Positions 17,464 to 24,393 of a stretch of 24,393 bases of DNA are shown here, piece by piece. Origin of the DNA: Aureococcus anophagefferens (Eukaryota > Sar > Pelagophyceae > Pelagomonadales > Pelagomonadaceae); assembly GCF_000186865.1 (NCBI RefSeq), contig NW_008705603.1, positions 70,491-94,883 of the forward strand, in the 5' to 3' direction. How positions within the stretch are numbered: position 1 is the stretch's first letter; each line of letters begins with the position of its first letter. Both the position numbers and the translations under genes were made by a program. Under the pieces are notes generated by a model. The model ran no database searches. It was not told the origin of the DNA and saw nothing but the letters and a program-made list of their open reading frames with translations.

Positions 17464-20141
17464 ATGAAGGCCATTCTCCGTGTGCCCCTCATCATCGTCA
17501 CCTTTACCACGGCGGCAGATTCCGTCACGTCGATTGAATTCCCCGCCGAGAAGGGCGACGCGGTTTCTACGGACCTCGTGCAACCGACGGCGTGGGAAGC
17601 GAAGAGCAAGATCAGCGCGGTGCTCGAGCGCGAGGCAGCCGTTTTCGAGGATGTCGAAGGTCTCACAGACTCGGTGGTCGAAGGCCGCCAGCTCTCGGAC
17701 GTGTGCGAGGACTCGACGACGTGGTACCAAGGGAGTCGCGAGGGCCGAACTTGCGCGTGGGTCCGCCAGAATCCCGCGAAACGCTGCGAGCTCGATCGCG
17801 CGGCCAACGTCGCCTGCCCCGTGACGTGCGACACCTGCCCTCGCCTCGACGCGAGCGCTGGCGATACAGGCTCCCGGCAGCGCCGCGCTGCTTCCGCGCA
17901 ACATCGCGGAGCCCGCTTTGAGTATCGCGCCTTCCCGACGTGGGACGCGTACTACGCGTGGCGCGACTCGCAGAGTGAATGGCAACCCATCCACCCCTGC
18001 GTCCCGGATCGCGAATCCTACAAATGCCTCCCGAGCCTCCTAGTCATCGGCGCGTTCAAGGGCGGGACGACGGCCCTCCGCTTCAAGCTCCTCGCGTCGA
18101 AGCAGTTCTTCGGGCCGACCGGAGAACATCACTACTTTGCCGAGGAGGAAAAGTCGGTGACCGTTCCGCGCGCGGTGGAAGCTGCGAGGTACGCGATGAC
18201 CGTGCCCAGGGCCGTATTTTTGAGGAACGAATTCGTGGTCTTCGAGGACAATCCGCGCTACGTGGACACGCTCAACACGCACGAGCTCGAGTTCATCAGG
18301 AAAGTGATCCCCGACGCGCTGATGCTCCTCCTCGCGCGACCCGGCGCCGACGTCTGGTTCTCGGCGCTCGAAATGAGCGCCGACGACTACCGAGACTGTT
18401 CTCCGCTCCTCCCCTACGGTGATCGCTACTGCGACGTCGGAGCCGTTCGTGCCGCCGCCGACGCGCGCCAGATTCTCGACGAGGGCTCTCAACGCGCGGC
18501 GGCGATGGAGCGGGACTGGGCGCGCGGGGACGTGATCAGTCTGCGCGAGCGGGCGGGCGTCTACGTCGCCAAGGGCGGCTACTTCTACGCTCTGCGCCAC
18601 CTCTGGCACACCTGGCCGCGCGAACAGACGCTCGTCCTCGAATCGGCGGCCGTGTGGGCGCGACCGCGCGAGAGCTACGACGCCCTGGCCCACGCACTTG
18701 GGCTGAACTTCACCATCAGCCTCGTCGAGGACACGAGGACGCGCCCCGATCGCCAGGACGACCCAAAGTGCCCAAAAGCCAAAGTCCAGGCTATGAAGCG
18801 GCTCGTATCCGAGTGCGACCTGAAGATGCCGTACCGCTGCGCATGGTACTCGGCGAACGTACTTCTGGCAGAGCTCCTGAACGAGTCCTGGCCAATCGCC
18901 TGGAATGATGGTGTCAACGCGTCGACGTGCGCGCGCTTCAACTTCACGGCCGCGGACCTACGAGCCCGATTCTCGGCGAACGCCTCGCAGGTCGCGACGG
19001 CCGGCGCCGGTGGAGCCACGGCCTCGTCGCACGAATACCGGAGGTCCGACGTCGCCTTCGCCGTCAAAGTCCACCGGCGCACGGCGCCCGCAAAGGCCCT
19101 CGGATCGTGGTCCCGTGCCGACCCCACCCGGGATTGGCTCACAACGGGCCACACGAGCGAGCACAAGGCGTGTCTGAATCGCGAGCGCCAGGGAAACTGC
19201 TACGAGAATGGCGGGCAGGGGCGAGCGCAGGGAGACGCGAGTTCGCGGTACGCCTTCATTCATCGAGCGGGCTCGGACCTGAGGAACAGCCCGGGCGCCC
19301 TCGCCGGCCGCGTGGACTACGCGTGGCGCGTCAACACCGGATCCGCGGCGACAGAGCATCTGTATCGGGAGTGGTCCGATCCGCGCGCTGCGCTCGTGCG
19401 AGGGCTCGAGCGCGTCCTCGGCACCGATGGACGCGTCGTCGTTCTGGGCGACTCGCTCTCGCGTCAGTTTGCCAAGACCCTCGAGTGCACGCTGGAGTAC
19501 AAGCTCAACATGACGCATCGCGTCGTTCACAGGGATTGGGGTACAGGGGGGAAGATCGGCTTCCTTCCCCGACCGTCGGACGTCCTGGTGCTCAACTTCG
19601 GGCACTGGCTCGACCACGGCGAGGGGGACCCCACTCACGCTACTCAGAAGTCGCGTTGGGCACTCGCCTTCGAGGACCTCGAGGAGAAAAAGGTCGCCGT
19701 CGATCGCGTTTTTGTGCGCACCACGCAAGTCCGATTCGTGCGACGAGATAGTCCCGGCGAGTGGAACACGACGGGGGGCATGCTCTGCGGCGGGACTGCA
19801 CCGAACGCGGCGGCCGGCGTCGACTTCTCTCGGTCGATCGGGCTGTTACGATTCCGCACCGCAGGCATCGGCCTCCTGGTCCACCTTTGGGGGTCAATCA
19901 CACTCCCTCCCCGAGCAGAACTTGGTCCTTCTCGAGCTCGTCGACGCGCGCCGCCGCGTCTCGGAGTTCCGACCCGCCTCGACCGTTGTTTGTGCAGGCC
20001 ACACCGTACCAGCTCTTCGACGTCGCCCCGGTCGCTCTCTCGCGCGCCGACCTGACTTTCGACTGTTCCCACGACTGCCTCCCCGGGGTGCAGGACACCT
20101 GGGCCAGTCTCCTGTTCCAGCGCATGGTCGGCGAGCTATGA
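17464..20141 (+). CDS. Secreted ShK-like / sulfotransferase / SGNH PC-esterase fusion protein (three exons proposed)
   Basis: Start chosen at ATG 17464 because MKAILRVPLIIVTFTTAADS is a good signal peptide. Residues 81-125 hold a six-cysteine ShK-like module ending CPVTCDTC. A sulfotransferase domain follows: VIGAFKGGTTAL (194-205) is the PAPS loop, then GEHHYF, and ARPGADVWFSALEMS (291-305) stands for the 3'-phosphate motif. A second catalytic domain of the PMR5/TBL-Cas1 PC-esterase type has VVVLGDSLSRQF (GDS 662-664), DVLVLNFGHWLDH (from ~706) and a final DCSHDCLPGVQDTW with the D-x-x-H dyad. The last ~90 codons need frame changes. Two 40-nt GT-AG pieces (19879-19918, 19958-19997) restore frame, giving 865 residues. 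The first could instead start at 19819. Likely sulfates and (de)acetylates one glycan. Confidence 0.65.
19879..19918 (+). other. Proposed 40-nt intron
   Basis: It starts GTCCACC and ends in a pyrimidine-rich stretch then CGAGCAG; 40 nt is 1 modulo 3, as needed to reach the frame NLVLLELVDA. A longer alternative uses the donor at 19819 (100 nt, same phase). The acceptor at 19918 is better supported than the donor. Confidence 0.45.
19958..19997 (+). other. Proposed 40-nt intron
   Basis: It starts GTCTCGG and ends TTTGTGCAG, again 40 nt. Removal joins LVDARRR to ATPYQLFDVAPVALSRADL and leads into the conserved DCSHDC end. Size and borders match the two LRR-gene introns. Confidence 0.5.
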
Positions 20142-20440
20142 GTGACCCTCCCGATTCAGAGTCGGAATCGAGGCTGATTTTACTTTCTAACCGAAAGTGA
20201 ACTAACAAGGCCTTGGCGATTATTTTTTCCCGGCCCGGCAAGGGTTAGGAGATTCTTTTCGATGCGCACGTTGTACTATGATGTTGGGCTCCGGCCACGC
20301 GGAGGGACCCCCAGCAGACCTCGATTTTGATGAGGTCCATGGCCGCGTTTAAAGGACCGTTGTTCCGTCGAAACACCCCGATTCTGCGTCGATTCCGCCT
20401 CCTTTGGGGCATTTTCACTGAAACCCCGGGGAATTGTTAG
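20142..20440. other. Spacer between the fusion gene and acyltransferase copy 2
   Basis: No gene is recognised. A small hairpin ACTTTC-TAACC-GAAAGT (about 20183-20199) lies 40 bp after the fusion gene stop and may belong to its 3' UTR. The minus-strand frame through 20280-20450 is open but has no family pattern. Confidence 0.5.
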
Positions 20441-20462
20441 CATATCCCGCCGGCGGGATATG
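20441..20462. repeat. Perfect 22-bp palindrome at the duplication breakpoint
   Basis: A 22-bp perfect palindrome centred on GCCGGC with arms CATATCCC / GGGATATG. It lies about 20 bp from the point where acyltransferase copy 2 stops matching copy 1 (20482), so it may mark a recombination or target site. Confidence 0.85.
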
Positions 20463-20474
20463 TTAAACACCGCT

Positions 20475-21535
20475 TCAACTTGGGCTCGAACCGCAGCGCC
20501 CGCGCGCCTTAACCGCGGCGCCCGCAGCGACGAATGCCGCCGCGCCGGCGACGGCGAGGCAGGCGCCCGGGAAGGGCCAGCCGCGCCCCGGTCGCGACAG
20601 GCCCGCGGCCGCGTCGACGAGCGCGCCCGCGCGGTCGAGGCGCGCCAGGAGCGCGTCGCGGCGGCAGCGCGGCGACTCGAGCGCGTGCCACGCGAGTACG
20701 CCCGTGCCGAGCTCCCAGAAGCGCGCCGGCATGAGGTAGAAGGCCATCGACGCCTCTGCCGTCGCCGCGTAGGCCGCAGATGCGACGACGACAACGAGGA
20801 GCGGCCACTCCGCCCGCTCGATTTGCGGCAAGATCACGTAAAACTGCTCCTCGACGCCGAGGGACCACGTGTGCATGAAGGGGTTGCGATCGAGGCTGTG
20901 CCGGCGTGCAGTCCGCGTCGCCGTAGTCCGTGAAGTAGCCGCCGGCGTCGTCGGTGACGCCTCCCGTCGCCTCGACCTCGCGTTTCTCGTCGCGCTCCGC
21001 TACTGAGAGCCAAAAGACGCTCGCGCCTCCCACCAGGCCCAGGAGACCCGTGTTGAAATACTCGCCGAGCCGCGGCTCGCCCTTCCCAACGGCGGCGAGC
21101 GCGACCGCGCCGGCGGCCGTCGCAACAGCCAGCGCCGGCGCGAGGCGGCCCACGCGCCACGCGTAGAATTCGCCGGCTCGAACACCACGGTCCTTCCGCA
21201 GCTTCCGGTCGACGGACGCGGCCACGACGAAGCCGGAGATCACGAAGAACACGTCGACGCCCGCGAAGCCGGCCGGGTACGACGTGGAAGGCGACGACCG
21301 CCGCTACGGCCGCGGCGCGGAGGCCGTCGACATCCGCGCGGTAGCCGCCGTCGTCTCGCGGCGTGGCCGCGCCCGGCGGCGCCGTGATCTCCAGGGGCGT
21401 CCCGACGACGGCCTCGTTCGCGAGGGGCGAGAACGTGTGCGGTTCGTCGTCGGCCAGCGGCGCCACCTCCTCCGGCGATACGGCGTCGCGCGTCGCTGGC
21501 AGAGCGTCATGCATGAGGCGCACCCATCGTCTCAT
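20475..21535 (-). pseudogene. OafA-like membrane acyltransferase, copy 2, 3'-truncated
   Basis: The inverted relative of copy 1, starting at ATG 21535 (second in-frame ATG 21514), with HDALPATRD and then YRADVDGLRAAAVAAVVAFH. It has the same +1 frame change after FHV and the same one before HSLDRNPFMHTWSL. GVDVFFVISGF, FYAWRVGRLAPAL and WSLGVEEQFYV are kept. It loses homology at about 20482, before the LGELSYGIYLWHWPI block, and ends at a chance stop, so the last helices are missing. Relative to copy 1 there are length differences of -6, -12, -24 and +6 nt, none breaking frame. Probably inactive because of truncation. This copy keeps the start codons that copy 1 has lost. Confidence 0.7.
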
Positions 21536-21625
21536 TCATGTAGGCTGCCCGCATCGATGTGGACATCTTCGTGCAACTATACTTGGGTATTTAGTTTGAT
21601 TTATTTATTTGTTTACTTCCCGCGC
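20482..21625 (-). repeat. Right arm of the inverted duplication
   Basis: The inverted counterpart of 13985-15150. Its outer edge is the AT-rich leader near 21600-21625; its inner edge is the abrupt loss of similarity at 20482 next to the palindrome. Confidence 0.85.
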
Positions 21626-21651
21626 AGGAATCCTAGATCAGTGCCTGGCCG

Positions 21652-21846
21652 CGGCATCAGCTTCGTAAGTCTTTAGGTTTCAAACGCCAGACAGCTGATG
21701 CATGTCTCTACCAGTTCACTGAGGTGGTTAAAGGAGAGACTAAATTTGTTATGCTGACCTTGTCAGTTGATGATCTTCTCATCACTGGTGATCACACTGA
21801 AAAGACTGAATCGTTGTGCAAAGAATATAGTAGAAAGTTAGGATAG
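21652..21846 (+). mobile_element. Copia-type retroelement remnant: rear part of RT with VDD motif
   Basis: The plus-strand frame reads LRKSLGFKRQTADACLYQF and then KFVMLTLSVDDLLITGDHTE, ending at TAG 21844-21846. This is the Ty1/Copia RT region L-x-x-x-GF-x-x-x-x-x-D-x-CLY ... Y-VDD-LL-I-x-G (Y is S here). It begins about 30 bp from the outer edge of acyltransferase copy 2. It lacks the front of the RT and all of RNase H. Codon use is A/T-richer than in the front fragment at 13640, so the two may come from different elements. Confidence 0.75.
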
Positions 21847-21850
21847 TTTA

Positions 21851-22434
21851 CTAGCCTCCTAACGTCGCTATGACGTCAGTCAAACTACTATCCAGCAGGT
21901 GCACTGTCCGGCGACTGTGCAACCTCGCTGAGCCTGGTGTTACCTGGCACGTCGCTGTGACGCTAACCATGAAACGCCTTGGTCGATTCTTTATGCGACT
22001 AAGTGAGCACCGATCATTTACATTCAAAATGGCTTGCAGCATCTTTTCTGCAATGATTTCCTCCTTCGGACATGGTATGTCAGCGATATGTTCGACCATG
22101 AGATCGGACAATTGTTGGGATGCTTCCATCATGCCTAGTAGTTGGAATTTGTCGCGGTACCCTGGAACACATTGGGTGGTAATCCGCCGCGCAGCCTCAG
22201 AGTAATCATTGGTGGGGCATCCTGCGCTGGTGAAGAAGGAGACGTAAGTGTCATCAGGATCTGCAAGACTTTGTCACCATCCTTGAACGTGGAGAATGAG
22301 TCTGTGACGAGTAGCTTAGGTGCTATACCGTACTCAAGCTTCATCTGGTTGTAGACCTTAACGATGGCGTTGATGAAGTGATCAGCGTTAAGTCTCTTCA
22401 TGCCTATGTCTATTACCACCTGGGCCGCTAGCAC
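21851..22434 (-). pseudogene. Unidentified decayed frames, possibly retroelement-derived
   Basis: Two minus-strand frames in succession look protein-like. 22434-22135 contains VVIDIGMKRLNADHFINAIV then KVYNQMKLEYGIAPKLLVTD. 22132-21851 contains QQLSDLMVEHIADIPCPKEE and a tail of lesser quality. They are in different frames and separated by a stop. The position beside a Copia remnant and the isolated, decayed state suggest a transposon polyprotein piece, but I cannot assign a domain. Confidence 0.3.
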
Positions 22435-22454
22435 TCCAAGTCGTCATTGGGGGC

Positions 22455-22466
22455 TATAGATATAGA
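22455..22466 (+). promoter_or_regulatory. TATA-like sequence upstream of the desaturase
   Basis: TATAGATATAGA lies about 40-50 bp before the ATG at 22505. The composition shifts here from AT-rich retroelement debris to GC-rich coding sequence. This is a candidate core promoter only. Confidence 0.35.
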
Positions 22467-22504
22467 TCCGCTTCGAAGCCCTTGGAGTGGACGTGGTGAG
22501 CACC

Positions 22505-23488
22505 ATGGGCAAGGGCGGGCAGGTTCCGCAGCGGGCGAGCGACTTTCAGAGCGAGCTGTGCTCGCCGGGGCCCGTGGCGGCGAAGCTCGGCAGGGCTGCC
22601 CCCCCGGCCGCGCGGGACCCGCTGCTTGCGGCCGTCCCCCGGGAGGTGTACATGGACGCGGCGTCGAACGTGCCCTCAGCGAGCTACTACAAGGACCTCA
22701 ACGACAAGGTCGCGGACATCCTCGAGCGGCAGCGGACGGGGGCCAAGACCGCGCCGCCGATCGAGCTTTCGCACGTCGTCGCGGCGGACGGCGCCCTGGT
22801 CTACCCGAACCGCTACCTCTGGATGGTCTGGGTCTACAGCGCCGTCGCGATCTACCTGATCTGCCAGGCGCCGAGCCCCGCGGTCGTCCTGCTCGGCGTC
22901 CCCGCCATGTACCTCTGCTACGACGTCTACTCGGGAGTCACGCACGTCAATTTGGACGACCAGCGGAACTTGGCGGGCCTCAAATCGTACATCCTGTTCC
23001 AGGGCTGCCTCGAGTTCCAGTGGCACCACGCCATCCCCGTCGACATCACGAAGAAGTCCTTCGTCGCCTGCTGCGCCGACCTGAACATCATCGTCGCCGT
23101 CTCGGTCGTGATCAACTGCGTCGCGCTCCGCTACACGACCGGCACCGCCGCCGCACTCACGGGCCTCAAGCTCTTCGGCGCCTACTTTGGCCAGTACTGC
23201 CACCGCTCCGCCCACACGCCCAAGAGCAAGCGCCCCCGCGTCGCCCAGTACCTCATGGACAAGGGTTTCATGTGCCCCCAGAACAAGCATCTCGGCCACC
23301 ACAAGCCGCCGCACGACGCGAACTTTTGCCTCGTCGGCTACTGCGACGGCATCATCAACGGCATGCTCAAACACTGCGGCACCAACGACTGGGTCTGGTT
23401 CGGCTTCTGGCTCGCCTTCTCCTTCGGCGACGTCTACGTCGTCAACAAGGTCCTCACCGCCGCCGCCCCCTCCGTCTTCGCCGCGTAG
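22505..23488 (+). CDS. Kua/TMEM189/FAD4-family lipid desaturase
   Basis: A complete 327-residue frame. ATG 22505 sits in a strong eukaryotic start context (CACCATGG). The first ~100 residues are hydrophilic. Membrane segments follow at ~105-120, 125-140 and 193-208. The lipid-desaturase (TMEM189 B-domain) histidine motifs are all present: SGVTHVNLDD (H147), FQWHHAIPVDIT (H174, H175), CHRSAH (H233, H237) and HLGHHKPPHDANFCLVGYCD (H262, H265, H266, H270). The family covers plasmanylethanolamine desaturase (PEDS1/CarF) and plant FAD4, which makes trans-3-hexadecenoate in plastid phosphatidylglycerol; in an alga FAD4-like activity is a reasonable guess. The usual Trp after the first motif His is Val here, while the Asp four residues after the His is kept. 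No obvious bipartite plastid leader is visible. Confidence 0.8.
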   Translation: MGKGGQVPQRASDFQSELCSPGPVAAKLGRAAPPAARDPLLAAVPREVYMDAASNVPSASYYKDLNDKVADILERQRTGAKTAPPIELSHVVAADGALVYPNRYLWMVWVYSAVAIYLICQAPSPAVVLLGVPAMYLCYDVYSGVTHVNLDDQRNLAGLKSYILFQGCLEFQWHHAIPVDITKKSFVACCADLNIIVAVSVVINCVALRYTTGTAAALTGLKLFGAYFGQYCHRSAHTPKSKRPRVAQYLMDKGFMCPQNKHLGHHKPPHDANFCLVGYCDGIINGMLKHCGTNDWVWFGFWLAFSFGDVYVVNKVLTAAAPSVFAA

Positions 23489-24066
23489 AGCCGGGGCCCT
23501 GCCTCGGGCCCAGCGCGTATGTTGTTGAAAGAGAAACGCCGCTTGTAAGCTGTGGTGTGCCGCGTTTTTATCAAAGTGCTAGTCCCAGACTGAGCAGGGT
23601 TGGGTCGTCGCGCGATGAACGAAAGGAAGGGCACGAAGGCCAAGAAGCAAGCGCGGGGCGCTCAAGTATCGAGAGGTGCGCGAGCTGCGGAGCAGCCACG
23701 CGCGTGGCGGGTAGCGACCGGGAGCCGGAAAACCAGAACACGCCGGAACGCGCCGGAACACGGCTCGTGCGGCTGAGCTTAACTAAAGGAAGCAGGGTAA
23801 ACTCCCCCCGCAAGGGGGGGCTGAGCTCAATTGAACTAAGGAACGCCGGAAGTGAAGGCCGACGGACCGCACTTGGATGGCGCAGCCACCTCAGCCACAA
23901 TCTCCCACCGTGACAAAGGGCAAGACTTGAACCACCGTGGTCAACGCCGGAAAGTTTACTTATGGGGCGATGGTCGGCATGTTTGGTGGTACGAACCGAC
24001 TTTTCGTGGAAGAAGACGGTGCCGGTAGGGCCATGTAAAACGCAGCTCCTTGATGTGCGTGCGCCT
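23489..24066. other. Convergent intergenic region with a G/C hairpin and a short direct repeat
   Basis: No gene recognised between the desaturase and the next minus-strand gene. CCCCCC-GCAA-GGGGGG (23804-23819) forms a stable tetraloop hairpin. It is flanked by two related copies of GCTGAGCT...AACTAA(A)GGAA at 23772-23791 and 23820-23843. The hairpin could serve 3'-end formation. Confidence 0.55.
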
Positions 24067-24393
24067 CTAGTCGTTCTTCTTCTTCGTCGCGACGTAGGTG
24101 CCGGAGGAGCCGATGGCGATGAGCAAGACGAGGGGGGCAAAGGAGCCGTAGTAGCGCAGGTTGTTGTTCGAAGGGAGGCCGTCGTTGAAGACGACGCTCG
24201 CGAGGATGCCGACCATGTCGCCGATGCCGTACTCCGTCCCCGCGTCGAAGAAGATCGAGTGCTGGTTGCAGATCACCCGAGAGAAGTAGGAGTGGAACCA
24301 GCCGTGGCGCTTGTGCCAGAAACCCCAGGTGACGTGGCCCGGGATGTGCGAGGGGATGTCCGTGGGCTTGTCGGGCTTCGGCGGCCGGTCGAA
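24067..24393 (-). CDS. C-terminal part of a membrane protein (N-terminus beyond the window)
   Basis: A continuous minus-strand frame enters from the window edge and ends at TAG 24069-24067, giving 108 visible residues. The visible part begins with a Trp/His/Pro-rich segment (SHIPGHVTWGFWHKRHGWFH). It continues with a segment of moderate hydrophobicity (YGIGDMVGILASVVFNDG) and a clear final membrane span (SFAPLVLLIAIGSSGTYVA), and ends KKKND. KKND fits the C-terminal dilysine KKxx signal that returns membrane proteins to the ER, suggesting an ER protein with a cytosolic tail. I do not recognise the family from this piece. Confidence 0.6.
   Translation of the reverse strand, partial: FDRPPKPDKPTDIPSHIPGHVTWGFWHKRHGWFHSYFSRVICNQHSIFFDAGTEYGIGDMVGILASVVFNDGLPSNNNLRYYGSFAPLVLLIAIGSSGTYVATKKKND

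Noticed and set aside
22135..22434. Naming this piece as an integrase or protease of a retroelement
   Set aside because: It is protein-like, but no catalytic motif of either enzyme can be seen; only the neighbouring Copia remnant suggests the origin.
1..24393. tRNA, rRNA or snRNA genes
   Set aside because: I looked for GTTCGA-type T-arm motifs with cloverleaf context and for rRNA-like blocks. The hits (for example near 4782 and 15146) lack the other arms or lie inside protein-coding sequence.

Overview
The window looks like a nuclear scaffold segment from a GC-rich, compact genome of a photosynthetic stramenopile, with a pelagophyte such as Aureococcus as the best guess. The reasons are GC-rich codon use, a multi-membrane-span leucine-rich-repeat (LRR) protein, stramenopile-style six-cysteine ShK-like modules, membrane sulfotransferases, Copia-type retroelement remnants, an unresolved gap of 50 N, and GT-AG introns of only about 40-49 nt that restore reading frames. 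There are no bacterial operons, RNA genes or CRISPR arrays. Species assignment is an inference.

Layout. 1-617: AT-rich spacer with a cluster of direct and inverted short repeats. 618-2875: two convergent paralogous genes for Tudor-like proteins. 2947-5302: a 2.36-kb segment bounded by inverted terminal repeats that holds gene scraps and a Copia-like scrap. 5368-5738: broken N-terminal fragment of a GT28/GT1-type glycosyltransferase. 5698-9827 (minus): a large LRR membrane protein gene, rebuilt here as three exons. 10075-10977: an intact FkbM-type methyltransferase of lower GC. 10978-13440: mostly gene-poor, with decayed minus-strand reading frames and the assembly gap. 13440-13790: front part of a Copia reverse transcriptase (RT). 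13985-15760 (plus) and 20475-21625 (minus): two inverted copies of an OafA-like membrane acyltransferase. Between them lie a minus-strand sulfotransferase carrying an EF-hand (16166-17122) and a plus-strand sulfotransferase fused to an SGNH/PC-esterase domain (17464-20141). 21652-21846: rear part of a Copia RT. 22505-23488: a Kua/TMEM189/FAD4-type lipid desaturase. 24067-24393: the C-terminus of a membrane protein that runs off the window.

Functional theme (inference). Many of the recognisable genes modify glycans: sulfation (two genes), O-acylation (two OafA-like copies plus the SGNH domain), probable O-methylation (FkbM) and glycosyl transfer (GT fragment). This would suit an alga that decorates secreted or cell-surface polysaccharide. 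The most unusual points are: (1) two acyltransferase copies that share the same +1 frame breaks although every indel between them is a multiple of three; (2) those copies form inverted arms around the sulfotransferase pair, with Copia RT front and rear halves just outside; (3) an EF-hand loop inside a sulfotransferase; (4) a secreted ShK / sulfotransferase / SGNH-esterase fusion; (5) the terminal-inverted-repeat segment that carries gene fragments.
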